From Carthagonibacter sp032251515 (GTDB taxonomy: Bacteria > Gemmatimonadota > Gemmatimonadetes > Palauibacterales > Palauibacteraceae): a stretch of 44,237 nt of DNA. A program made the position numbers and the translations under genes. Where the stretch lies: the NCBI GenBank assembly GCA_032251515.1, contig JAVVDU010000020.1, positions 1-44,237 on the forward strand, written 5' to 3'. This document shows, in pieces, positions 6,114 through 14,329 of the stretch. The notes under the pieces were generated by a model. That model was not told where the DNA came from. It saw only the letters and a list, made by a program, of their open reading frames with translations, and made no database searches. The number at the start of each line of letters is the position of its first letter. Position 1 is the stretch's first letter.

Positions 6114-7307
6114 TCAGGTCCGGATCCGCGCCCGCGCCTCGCGCAGCAGGCCGTCCACGGAGTCGGCGTCGTCGGGCGAGACGGCGTATACGAGCGCCTG
6201 CACGTCGGGCGCCCGGCCCGCGGCGTCGAGGGCGCGCAGCAGGCGGGCGGCGATCCGCCGGGTGGCCCGGGCGCCGCTCTCCGGCAGGGCGATCACGATC
6301 TCCTCCGCCTCGCCGCGCCCCACGATGTCGGTCGTCCGCAGGAGGCCCTGGAGCACGCCGAGGATCGGCCGGGTCGCTTCGCCCGGCTGCGTCTCCGGCC
6401 GCGCCAGCCGGATCAGGAGGAGTCCCAGCGGGCGGCCGTACCGCCGGCAGCGCTCGAGGGCGGGCCCGGCGGTGGCCCGGAAGCCGCGGGCGTTGAACGC
6501 GCCCGTGGAGCCGTCCCGGAACGGGGGAAAGCGGACCGTCTCGCCGGCGCCCGCGAGGTAACGGAGCGCCTCGGGGGCCGCGAGCGGCGAGTCTCCCGCG
6601 GCGAGGGCGGCGAGCGCCTCGGCCTGCCGATGGGCGCGCGCCACCTGGTCGCGCAGCCGCCGGGCCCGCCCGGTGGAGGGTGCGGTCCGCAGCCGTTCCC
6701 AGTCCCGCCGCAGGCCGTCCAGGAGTCCCTCGAGCGTCGGATGGGGTGGGGGCGCGGAGGCCGTGTCGCCGGCGCCGGACCCCGCGTCGTCACCGACGGA
6801 CGCCGCGCCCCGCGGCGGCCGGCCCTCGGCCGCGTCCCCGGGCGCAGCACCTTCGACCGCGCCCCCGGGCAGCGCGCGCAGGCCGCCGAGAAGGGTGTCC
6901 GCCGCCGCGTCCGCCCGCGCCAGCGCCTCGGCCAGCCGGCCCAGGCCGGGCGCGTCGGGCGCCGTGCGGGTCTCCGACCAGGCCCGGAGCGCCTCGGACA
7001 CCGCGCCGTCGAGCGCTCGCCCCGCCTCTACGAGGGCTCGCGGCGACGGCCGCCCCGCGGCGGCGAACGCACCCGAAGAAACGGGTGGACCCGGGGGGGC
7101 GCTCCCCAGCGCCGCCTCCAGGCGGCCGATCTCCGCGCCCGCCCGCTCCACCGCCCGGCGCACCTCGCCGAGACGCTGGGCCCCGGGGGCGTCGCGGAAC
7201 GCCCGCCACCGGCGGCGTATCGCCCGCACGCGGCGCTCGGCGCGGCGCAGGCGGCGGAGGACCTCGAACGACTGTTCCTCGGGCCCGGGGCCCGGGTTTC
7301 CGTGCAT
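6114..7307 (-). CDS. Degenerate GGDEF-domain protein
   Basis: A 397-residue cytoplasmic protein. The N-terminal two thirds is arginine- and alanine-rich and largely helical, with probable coiled coils (RRLRRAERRVRAIRRRWRAF) and a low-complexity linker. The last 140 or so residues resemble a GGDEF domain: FRDGSTGAFNARGF corresponds to the DxLTGLxNRRxF start, and VGRGEAEEIVIALPE sits where the GG(D/E)EF signature should be. The catalytic glycines and acids are not kept, so it probably does not make cyclic di-GMP and may be a binding or scaffold protein. The ATG at 7305-7307 has GAGAGG upstream and is divergent from rnz. Confidence 0.7.
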   Translation of the reverse strand: MHGNPGPGPEEQSFEVLRRLRRAERRVRAIRRRWRAFRDAPGAQRLGEVRRAVERAGAEIGRLEAALGSAPPGPPVSSGAFAAAGRPSPRALVEAGRALDGAVSEALRAWSETRTAPDAPGLGRLAEALARADAAADTLLGGLRALPGGAVEGAAPGDAAEGRPPRGAASVGDDAGSGAGDTASAPPPHPTLEGLLDGLRRDWERLRTAPSTGRARRLRDQVARAHRQAEALAALAAGDSPLAAPEALRYLAGAGETVRFPPFRDGSTGAFNARGFRATAGPALERCRRYGRPLGLLLIRLARPETQPGEATRPILGVLQGLLRTTDIVGRGEAEEIVIALPESGARATRRIAARLLRALDAAGRAPDVQALVYAVSPDDADSVDGLLREARARIRT

Positions 7308-7418
7308 CGGCCTCTCTCCGGAGGGGCTCGTCCCGGTACGGCGCGGCCGCCGGCGTCCGTTCGGCCGGCGCTCGTCCCCCTCCGCGAGCAGGAAGCGTGC
7401 CCGCGGGCGCGGGCGGCG

Positions 7419-7446
7419 TTGACCTCCGGTGCCGGAGCGGTAGGTT
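7419..7446 (+). promoter_or_regulatory. Promoter of rnz-aroA-cmk, predicting a leaderless message
   Basis: TTGACC (7419-7424), a 16-base spacer and TAGGTT (7441-7446) form a housekeeping-type promoter. The expected start of transcription, about seven bases after the -10 box, coincides with the GTG start codon of rnz at 7453. The first gene would therefore be translated from a leaderless message, which agrees with the absence of a ribosome binding site there. Confidence 0.6.
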
Positions 7447-7452
7447 GCGCGC

Positions 7453-8379
7453 GTGCTGCGCGTCACGTTTCTCGGAACCGCCTCCTCCCGGCCCACGGTG
7501 CGCCGGAACGTCTCGTCGCTCGCCGTCCAGCGCGGCGGCGACGTGTTCCTGTTCGACTGCGGGGAAGGGACCCAGCGCCAGATGATGCGATTCGGCGTCG
7601 GGTTCACGGTGCGCGACGTGTTCATCTCGCACCTGCACGCGGACCACTACCTCGGCCTGCCGGGACTCCTGCGAACCCTCAGCCTCCAGGGGCGGCGCGA
7701 GGAGATCGTGGTGTGGGGCCCCGCGGGCAGCCACGCGCTGTTGCGCGCCGCGGCGGAGATCGGGGGCGACCGCTTCTCGTTTCCGCTGCACCTGCGGGAG
7801 ATCCCGGCCGGCTCCGCCGTCCGGTTCGACGGCTACGAGATCCGGGCCTTTCCGACCGACCACGCCGCCGGCTCCACCGGCCTGGCGCTCGTGGAGGACG
7901 TCCGGCCCGGGCGGTTCGACCCGGACCGGGCGGCGGAACTCGGGATCCCCCCGGGCCCGGACTACGGGCGCCTGCAGCGAGGCGAGACGGTGCGCCTCGC
8001 CGGCGGGCGCGAGGTGCGTCCGGACGAGATCGTCGGCCCGCCGCGGCCCGGCCGGACGCTCGTGTATTCCAGCGACACCCGCCCGAGCGACGCGGTGGAG
8101 GCGGCGGCCCGCGGGGCCGACCTGCTGATCCACGAGGCGACCTTCTCGGAGGACGAGCGTCAGCGCGCGGACGAGACGCGGCACGCCACGGCCGCGCAGG
8201 CGGGAGCGCTGGCGCGGCGGGCGGGCGTCGCGCGACTCATCCTCACACACTTCAGCGCCCGGCACGCCGAGCAGCCGCGGCGTCTGGTGCGGGAAGCGCG
8301 GCGCGAGTTCGCGGCCGTCGAGGCCGCCGAGGACGGGATGGTCGTCGAGGTCCCGCTGCGGGACGGGACGGGCCCGTGA
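7453..8379 (+). CDS. rnz: Ribonuclease Z (tRNA 3' processing endonuclease)
   Basis: A 308-residue metallo-beta-lactamase-fold protein of normal RNase Z length. It removes the 3' trailer from tRNA precursors. The zinc motif HLHADH is at residues 60-65, followed by YLGLPGLLRTL. Downstream are the DHAAGSTG, YSSDTRPS and ILTHFSARH elements that supply the other metal ligands. The GTG start lies just after the promoter, so the mRNA is probably leaderless. The stop overlaps the aroA start by four bases (GTGA), making rnz the first gene of an operon with aroA and cmk. Confidence 0.95.
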   Translation: MLRVTFLGTASSRPTVRRNVSSLAVQRGGDVFLFDCGEGTQRQMMRFGVGFTVRDVFISHLHADHYLGLPGLLRTLSLQGRREEIVVWGPAGSHALLRAAAEIGGDRFSFPLHLREIPAGSAVRFDGYEIRAFPTDHAAGSTGLALVEDVRPGRFDPDRAAELGIPPGPDYGRLQRGETVRLAGGREVRPDEIVGPPRPGRTLVYSSDTRPSDAVEAAARGADLLIHEATFSEDERQRADETRHATAAQAGALARRAGVARLILTHFSARHAEQPRRLVREARREFAAVEAAEDGMVVEVPLRDGTGP

Positions 8380-9674
8380 GCGCCCCGGAGCTGCGGTTCC
8401 GCCCGCCGGGCGACAAGTCGATCTCGCACCGCGCCCTGATCCTGGCCGCGCTGGCGGCCGGGCCGTCGCGGCTGCGCGGGCTGCCGGGATCGGCGGACGT
8501 AGCGGCCACGCGGCGCGCCCTCGCCGCCCTCGGCGCCCGGTTCGAGGACGGCGAGGCGGGCGAGGTCGTGGTGCGGGCGCCGACCGACTGGTCGCGGAAC
8601 GGACCGGAGATCGACTGCGGCAACAGCGGCACCACGGCCCGCCTGATGCTCGGCGTGCTCACCGGCCTCGGCATCCCGGCGACCCTCACCGGCGACGCGA
8701 GCCTGTCGCGTCGTCCCATGGACCGGGTGGTGTACCCGCTGCAGGCGATGGGCGGCCGGCTGCGCTACGCCGGCGACCGCGACCGTCTTCCCGTCGTGGC
8801 CCTCCCGCGGGCCAGCGGGTCTCTGCGGGTGCTGCGCTACCGGTCCCGGGTGGCGAGCGCGCAGGTGAAGTCGGCGGTGCTCCTGGCGGGGCTCGCGGCG
8901 GGCGTCGAGGTGGAGGTGCACGAACCGGCGCCGACGCGCGACCACACGGAACGTCTCCTGGCCGGCCTGGGCCTCGATGTCGAGATGGACCGGCCGGAGG
9001 ACGGGGGCGCCCGGGTGCGGCTGGCGGCGCGGGACCGGGCGGCGCCGCTGCCGGGTCTCGACTTCGAGGTCCCCGGCGACGTGTCCTCCGCGGCCTTCCT
9101 CTCCGGCGCGGCGCTGCTCTCCGGACGCTCCGTCCGCGTGGAGGGCGTGGGCCTGAATCCCGGCCGCACGGCGTGGCTGGAACGGCTCGGCGCGATGGGG
9201 GTCGCGGCCGAGACCCGGGTGGAGGAGGAGCGGCTCGGCGAGCCCGTCGGAACCCTGCGCATCCGACCGGGCCGCCCCGGGGCCCTGCGTCTCGGGCCGG
9301 CGGAGGCGGCGGGCTGCATCGACGAGGTCCCGCTTCTCGCCATCCTGGCCGCCCGCGCCGAAGGAGAGTCGCGGATCGACGGCGTGGCCGAGCTGCGGGT
9401 GAAGGAGAGCGACCGGCTCGCCCTCCTGGCGGCGAACCTGCGCGCGCTCGGCGGGGAGTGCGAGGAGCGGCCGGACGGCCTGACGATCCACGGCACGGAC
9501 CGCCCGCTGCGGGGGCGTGTCCGCACGGACGGCGATCACCGCATCGCGATGGCCTTCGCGGTGCTCGGTCTCGCCCCGGGATGCCGCGTCGAGGTGGACG
9601 ACCCGGACTGCGTGGCGGTCTCGTATCCGGGGTTCTGGGACGACCTGCGGCGCTTCGAGGGCGACGCGACGTGA
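8376..9674 (+). CDS. aroA: 3-phosphoshikimate 1-carboxyvinyltransferase (EPSP synthase)
   Basis: A 432-residue enzyme that joins shikimate-3-phosphate and phosphoenolpyruvate in the sixth step of aromatic amino acid synthesis. Visible signatures are PPGDKSISHRALILAALA at the N-terminus, DCGNSGTTARLM, LSRRPMDRV and the late VKESDR and DGDHRIAMAFA motifs. Length and motif order are normal. The GTG start overlaps the rnz stop, and the stop overlaps the cmk start, both by four bases. The aroA-cmk-rpsA order is a well-known bacterial arrangement. In the EPSP site the sequence GNSGTTAR matches the common form. Confidence 0.97.
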   Translation: MSAPELRFRPPGDKSISHRALILAALAAGPSRLRGLPGSADVAATRRALAALGARFEDGEAGEVVVRAPTDWSRNGPEIDCGNSGTTARLMLGVLTGLGIPATLTGDASLSRRPMDRVVYPLQAMGGRLRYAGDRDRLPVVALPRASGSLRVLRYRSRVASAQVKSAVLLAGLAAGVEVEVHEPAPTRDHTERLLAGLGLDVEMDRPEDGGARVRLAARDRAAPLPGLDFEVPGDVSSAAFLSGAALLSGRSVRVEGVGLNPGRTAWLERLGAMGVAAETRVEEERLGEPVGTLRIRPGRPGALRLGPAEAAGCIDEVPLLAILAARAEGESRIDGVAELRVKESDRLALLAANLRALGGECEERPDGLTIHGTDRPLRGRVRTDGDHRIAMAFAVLGLAPGCRVEVDDPDCVAVSYPGFWDDLRRFEGDAT

Positions 9675-10357
9675 GGCGCCCGATCGTCGCGATCGACGGC
9701 CCGGCCGGCTCGGGCAAGAGCACGACCGCCGCGCTGGTCGCCCGGCGGCTCGGCTACGCCCACCTCAACTCGGGCCTCCTGTACCGGGCCATCGCCTGGA
9801 CGGCGCTGCGGGACGGCTGGGCGGACGATGCGGAGCGGTTTCCGCGCGAGCTCGGCCGGCTGCGGCTCGACCTGGAGCCGCGTCCCCCGGCGTTCGTCGT
9901 CCGCGTGAACGGGGAGGCCTGCGGGCCGGCCCTGCTCCAGGCCCCGGCCACGGCCCGCCGGGCGTCCGCGGTCGCGACCCGCGAGGACGTGCGGGAGGCG
10001 GTGCTGCGGGCCCTGCGGGACGCGGGACGGGAGGGCGCGATCGTCTGCGACGGAAGGGACATCGGGACGGTCGTGTTCCCGGAGGCGGAGGTGAAGGTCT
10101 TCCTGGTCGCCGACGCCGAGGAGCGGGCGCGGCGCCGGGTCCTGGACCACGGGGGCGATCCCACTCCGGACACGCTGTCGCGGGAGCTCGAGGAGCTGCG
10201 GCGGCGGGACGAGCGGGACTCCGGGCGCAGCCTGGCGCCGCTCCGCGCGGCGGAGGACGCGGTGGAGCTCGACACGACGTCCCTCTCCCCGGACGAGGTC
10301 GTGGACCGGATCGCGGTCATGGCGCGGGACGCCGGCGCCGGCCCCCCGCTCGGTTGA
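9671..10357 (+). CDS. cmk: Cytidylate kinase
   Basis: A 228-residue (d)CMP kinase that phosphorylates CMP and dCMP with ATP in pyrimidine nucleotide recycling. The P-loop is GPAGSGKST at about residues 10-18, followed by LNSGLLYRAIAW (substrate region) and CDGRDIGTVVFPEAEVKVFL, the typical cytidylate kinase motif. The C-terminus has RRRDERDSGRSLAPL, the lid region. The GTG start overlaps the aroA stop by four bases. The stop codon itself lies inside the -35 box of the rpsA promoter. Confidence 0.96.
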   Translation: MRRPIVAIDGPAGSGKSTTAALVARRLGYAHLNSGLLYRAIAWTALRDGWADDAERFPRELGRLRLDLEPRPPAFVVRVNGEACGPALLQAPATARRASAVATREDVREAVLRALRDAGREGAIVCDGRDIGTVVFPEAEVKVFLVADAEERARRRVLDHGGDPTPDTLSRELEELRRRDERDSGRSLAPLRAAEDAVELDTTSLSPDEVVDRIAVMARDAGAGPPLG

Positions 10358-10382
10358 CGGTCCGCGCGGCGGGGTCTATTCT
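10354..10382 (+). promoter_or_regulatory. Strong housekeeping promoter for rpsA
   Basis: TTGACG (10354-10359), exactly 17 bases, then TATTCT (10377-10382): the best sigma-70 type promoter in the window. The -35 box overlaps the stop of cmk. Transcription would start near 10389, leaving a leader of about 150 bases before rpsA. A separate strong promoter for S1 fits the high demand for ribosomal protein. Confidence 0.75.
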
Positions 10383-10540
10383 TACCCGCTGACTCGGAGT
10401 TCCCGTGAGCGTGTGAACCTCAACCTGAACGCGCGTCCCTCACCGGAACGGCTGGTCTGCCGGCACCACCCGGCGCCGGCCGATCGTCGTTTCGGGGACC
10501 AGGGGCAGGGCGCGACAGCGAAGAAAGCGACCCGTATCCC
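10383..10540 (+). promoter_or_regulatory. rpsA 5' leader without clear ribosome binding site
   Basis: About 150 transcribed bases lie between promoter and ATG. The stretch can form GC-rich hairpins (for example around 10465-10480, GCCGGC repeated) and has only a weak purine run (GAAGAAAG) well upstream of the start. In E. coli the rpsA message also lacks a good Shine-Dalgarno and is autoregulated through leader structure; similar control is possible but not shown. Confidence 0.4.
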
Positions 10541-12570
10541 ATGACGAACGACCCGAACCTCGCCGGCTCCCCCGATCCCCGGAAGAGCGCCGACCCCGCA
10601 CCCGCCGTCCCCGAAGAGACCGAGGCGGAGGAGACGTCCGCCGAGGCGGAGTCCCTCGAGGAGACGTCCACGGACGGCGCCGTAGCAGCGGAGGCCGCGA
10701 GCCCCGACGCCGGATCCGAGTCGGACGAGGAGGAACCGGCCGCCGTGGCGGAATCCGCCGAGGCGGAGGTGGAGGCGACCGCCGAACAGGATGCCGACGC
10801 GGACGGCGAAGATGCCGACGTGGACGGCGACGTGGAAGCGACTGACGAGGCGGAGCCGGCCGGGGACGTCCCGGAGGACATCCCGGTGGCGGGCTCGTCG
10901 GGTGCGCCGGCGGAGATGAACGTGCCGCGCGACCTCGACGCGGGCGAGTACTCGGACGAGGAGTACGCCGAGATGCTCGCCATGTACGAGGACACCCTGT
11001 CCGACATCGTCGAGGGCGAGATCGTGAAGGCGACGGTCCTGCGGCGTACGAACGGCGCGGTCATCCTCGACGTCGGGTTCAAGTCCGAGGGGTCGGTGCC
11101 GCTGGAGGAGTTCCGCGACCCGGAGACGATCCAGCCGGGCGACGAGGTGGAGGTGTTCCTCGAGAGCCTCGAAGACTCCGAGGGGGTCGTCGTCCTGTCG
11201 AAGAAGAAGGCCGACTTCCTGCGCGTGTGGGAGAAGATCAAGGACGCCTACGACAACGGTCGGCCGGTCCCGGGCATGCTGAAGCGCAAGATCAAGGGCG
11301 GCGTGACGGTGGACCTGATGGGGGTGGACGCGTTCCTGCCCGGGTCCCAGATCGCCCTGCGTCGCGTGCCGAACGTGGACGACCTGATCGGCAACGAGTA
11401 CGAGTTCCAGATCCTCAAGCTGAACAAGCGGCGCCGGAACATCGTCGTGTCACGGCGCGTGCTGCTGGAGGCCGAGCGGGCCGAGAAGCGCGAGGAACTG
11501 AAGACGGAGCTGGAGGTCGGACAGGTCCGGAAGGGCGTGGTCAAGAACATCACGGACTTCGGCGCGTTCATCGATCTGGGCGGCATGGACGGGCTCCTGC
11601 ACATCACCGACATGTCGTGGGGCCGCATCGGACACCCCTCCGAGGTCACGTCGATCGGCGAGGATCTCGAGGTCAAGATCCTCGACATCGACTGGGACCG
11701 CGAGCGGATCTCGCTGGGCCTCAAGCAGCTCATGGCCTACCCGTGGGAGGACGTGGCCCGCAAGTACCCGGTGGGCAGCCGGGTGCGGGGACGCGTCGTC
11801 TCGATCACGAACTACGGCGCCTTCATCGAGCTCGAGAAGGGCGTCGAGGGGCTCGTGCACATCTCCGAGATGAGCTGGACGCGGAACGTCCGGCATCCGT
11901 CGCAGCTCGTCTCGATCGGCGACGAGATCGAGTGCGTGGTGCTGCGGGTGGACGAGGAGGAGAAGAAGATCTCCCTCGGCGTCAAGCAGACCGAGGAGGA
12001 CCCGTGGCTCGCCCTGCCGGCCAAGTATCCGCCGGGGACGAAGATCAAGGGGATCGTCCGCAACCTCACGTCCTTCGGCGCGTTCGTCGAGGTCGAGCCG
12101 GGCATCGACGGGCTCGTCCACATCTCGGACATGAGCTGGACGCGCCGCGTGCAGCACCCGTCCGAGATCGTGAAGAAGGGCGAAGAGGTCGAGGTCGTGA
12201 TCCTGAACATCGATCCCGACCAGAAGCGGATCTCGCTCGGCCTGAAGCAGGTCGAGGACGACCCGTGGTACGAGCTCGCCCAGGAGTACGAGCCGGGAAC
12301 GGAGTGGACGGGCTCGATCGTCCGCCTGCTCGACAAGGGCGTGGTCGTCGACCTCGGCCGGGACGTCGAGGGCTTCGTGCCGATCAGCCAGCTCGGCGTG
12401 GAGGGCGAGCTGGAGGACCCGGCGGAGCGGTTCGTGGAGGGCGACCCGCTGGAGCTCAAGGTCCTGGAGTCCGATCCGATCAACCGGCGCATCGTGCTGA
12501 CGGTGACCGCGATCCCCGAGAAGGCCGCACCGGCGGAGACCGAGGAGGAGCCGGAGGAGGCCGGCGAGGC
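10541..12570 (+). CDS. rpsA: 30S ribosomal protein S1 (C-terminal tail lost in gap)
   Basis: The 676 residues before the gap hold six S1 RNA-binding domains at roughly 157-222, 240-305, 326-396, 411-482, 498-569 and 586-656. Domains 3-5 carry the NITDFGAFIDL and HISDMSW type motifs of mRNA-binding S1 repeats; 1 and 2 are the diverged ribosome-docking pair. It brings mRNA to the 30S subunit. Before domain 1 is an unusual extension of about 135 residues that is almost only Glu, Asp, Ala, Ser and Pro. The sequence stops in an acidic tail (EEEPEEAGE) at the gap, so only the end of the protein seems missing. An unbroken frame across the Ns joins it to the next gene by chance only. Confidence 0.95.
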
Positions 12571-12670
12571 NNNNNNNNNNNNNNNNNNNNNNNNNNNNNN
12601 NNNNNNNNNNNNNNNNNNNNNNNNNNNNNNNNNNNNNNNNNNNNNNNNNNNNNNNNNNNNNNNNNNNNNN
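12571..12670. other. Assembly gap (100 Ns, true size unknown)
   Basis: The flanks share no overlap, so this is a real gap. It hides the end of rpsA and the start of the binding-protein-like gene that follows. The 100-N length is a placeholder. Confidence 0.95.
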
Positions 12671-14329
12671 GCGATGGAGGGCCGGTGGGCCCGCGTCGCC
12701 GCGCTCGCATCCGCCGCCTTCGGGTGGACCCGGCCCGATTCCGCACCCCCCGACTCCGCCGCCCCCGATTCCGCCGCCTCCGACTCCGCCGCGCTCGACT
12801 CCGTCGCGATCGACTCCGCCGCCGCGCCGGTGTCGCCGGCGCGGGTGATCGGTTGGTCCTCGCTCCTCGTCGCCATCGGCGAGGAACCGCGGGCCGCGCG
12901 GCTGCTGCTCGGCCTGCCGGAGCGGCACGTGTCCGACGAGGCGGCCGGCGTGCTCCGGAGTGCCCTGCCCGGCCTGTCGGACGCGGAGCTCGCGGCCCTG
13001 GCGGCCGGCGACGACGGCCCCGGGCCGACCGGTCGTGCCGCGGACATCCTACGGCGGGAGCGCGACGCGCGGCGGTCGGCCGCGGCCACCGGATCGGACA
13101 GCGTCACGGCTCCCGTCCGGATCGGCGCCGTCCTCCCGCTCACGGGTAGGTTCGCCGCGGTGGGGGAAGACCTGCGCGACGGCATCCGGCTGGCCGTGGA
13201 GACGTGGAACGCCGGGGAGGGGCGACCGCCCGTGGAGCTGCTGGTGCGGGATGACAGCTCCCGCATGGACCTGGACACACTGCTCGTACGCGAGCTGGCG
13301 GCCGCAGGCGTAGCGGGCGTCGTCGGACCGATCCGCAGCGATGCCCTGCGGGAGGCGGGCCGGGCCCGTCCCTACGGCGGACTCGCCCTCGTGAGTCCCA
13401 CCGCGACCGAGACGCCGGACTCCGCCTGGAACGCCTGGACGCTGTGGGAGAGAGAACGCCGGGAGGCGGGCGCTTCCCGCGCCGTCGCCGCGTGGCTGAC
13501 GGGGGAGCTGGGCCTGCGCCGGCTGGCCGCCCTCGTCCCCGACGATCCCGCCGGACGGGCGGGACTCGCGGCGTTCCGGTCCGTGCTGGCGGAGGCGGGG
13601 GCCGAGCTGGTGGCCTTCCGGGCCTACGACCCGGACTCGACGACCTTCGCTGCGGAGATCTCGGCCCTCGCGGAGGCGGACCCCGAGGGCGTGCTCGTCC
13701 TGGCCGGCGGGCCCCGGTCGGTGCTCCAGGTCGCCCCGCAGCTCACCTACTACGGCCTGCGCGGCCGCGTCATCGCGGGCGGGCCGAGCTGGGCGGACCC
13801 GGCGGTCCTGCGGCGTCTCGAGCCGCCGTTCGCCGACTACCGGCTCGTCGCCACTCCGGTCGACCGCGGCGAACCGGGATCGGCCGCGGACCGGTTCCGC
13901 ACCCTGTTCGAGGCGCGCTACCGCCGCGAGGCGCCCGAGGCGGTGTTCGCGGCGCTCGGCTTCGACGCGGCGACGCTCCTCCTGGCGGCGCTGCCGGGGG
14001 ACGGGGCGCCCCGTCCGGGGGCCGTAGCACGGCGCCTGCGCTCGCTGCGGGACGTGGAGGGGGCGACCGGCGTGCTGTCGGTGGACTCCGAGGGGCGGTT
14101 GGACCGGAGCGTCCGGGTCCACATGATCCGTGACGGGGCGCTCGTCCCGGCCGACTCGGCGGTGGTGGCGACGTGGGCCGAGGAGATGCGGCTGCTCGAG
14201 GAGCGCCTGAAGGAGATCGAAGAGGAGAAACAGAAGGAGCGGGAGGCGCGCGAGGCGGAGCGGAACGGCGGCGGAGGGCCACGCGTCGCGCCCGTACGGG
14301 GCACCGCGGAGTCGGGAGTGGACGAATGA
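12671..14329 (+). CDS. Periplasmic binding protein-like (LivJ/LpoA-type fold), 5' end lost in gap
   Basis: The frame is open from the gap to 14329, giving 552 residues. After a helical N-terminal part with a run of DSAA-type repeats comes a type-I periplasmic binding fold: VRIGAVLPLTGRFAAVGEDL, GIRLAVETWN, GVVGPIRSDALREAG, LVSPTATE. This matches branched-chain amino-acid receptors and the related penicillin-binding-protein activators. The C-terminus is a charged coiled coil (EEMRLLEERLKEIEEEKQK) followed by a low-complexity tail. The start and any signal peptide lie in the gap. No ABC permease is nearby, so a transporter role is doubtful; a cell-wall-activator role is possible. It overlaps the carboxylase gene by four bases. 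Confidence 0.75.
   Translation, partial: AMEGRWARVAALASAAFGWTRPDSAPPDSAAPDSAASDSAALDSVAIDSAAAPVSPARVIGWSSLLVAIGEEPRAARLLLGLPERHVSDEAAGVLRSALPGLSDAELAALAAGDDGPGPTGRAADILRRERDARRSAAATGSDSVTAPVRIGAVLPLTGRFAAVGEDLRDGIRLAVETWNAGEGRPPVELLVRDDSSRMDLDTLLVRELAAAGVAGVVGPIRSDALREAGRARPYGGLALVSPTATETPDSAWNAWTLWERERREAGASRAVAAWLTGELGLRRLAALVPDDPAGRAGLAAFRSVLAEAGAELVAFRAYDPDSTTFAAEISALAEADPEGVLVLAGGPRSVLQVAPQLTYYGLRGRVIAGGPSWADPAVLRRLEPPFADYRLVATPVDRGEPGSAADRFRTLFEARYRREAPEAVFAALGFDAATLLLAALPGDGAPRPGAVARRLRSLRDVEGATGVLSVDSEGRLDRSVRVHMIRDGALVPADSAVVATWAEEMRLLEERLKEIEEEKQKEREAREAERNGGGGPRVAPVRGTAESGVDE
12736..12822 (+). repeat. 15-bp tandem repeats encoding DSAA units
   Basis: Six imperfect copies of a unit of the form CGAYTCCGCCGCCYC encode PDSAP-PDSAA-PDSAA-SDSAA-LDSVA-IDSAA. 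The array is in frame and sits just after the assembly gap, which such repeats may have helped to cause. It is probably a flexible linker. Confidence 0.8.

Noticed and set aside
10541..14329. Single 1262-residue frame joining rpsA and the binding-protein-like gene
   Set aside because: The frame only crosses 100 placeholder Ns; the two parts belong to unrelated families.
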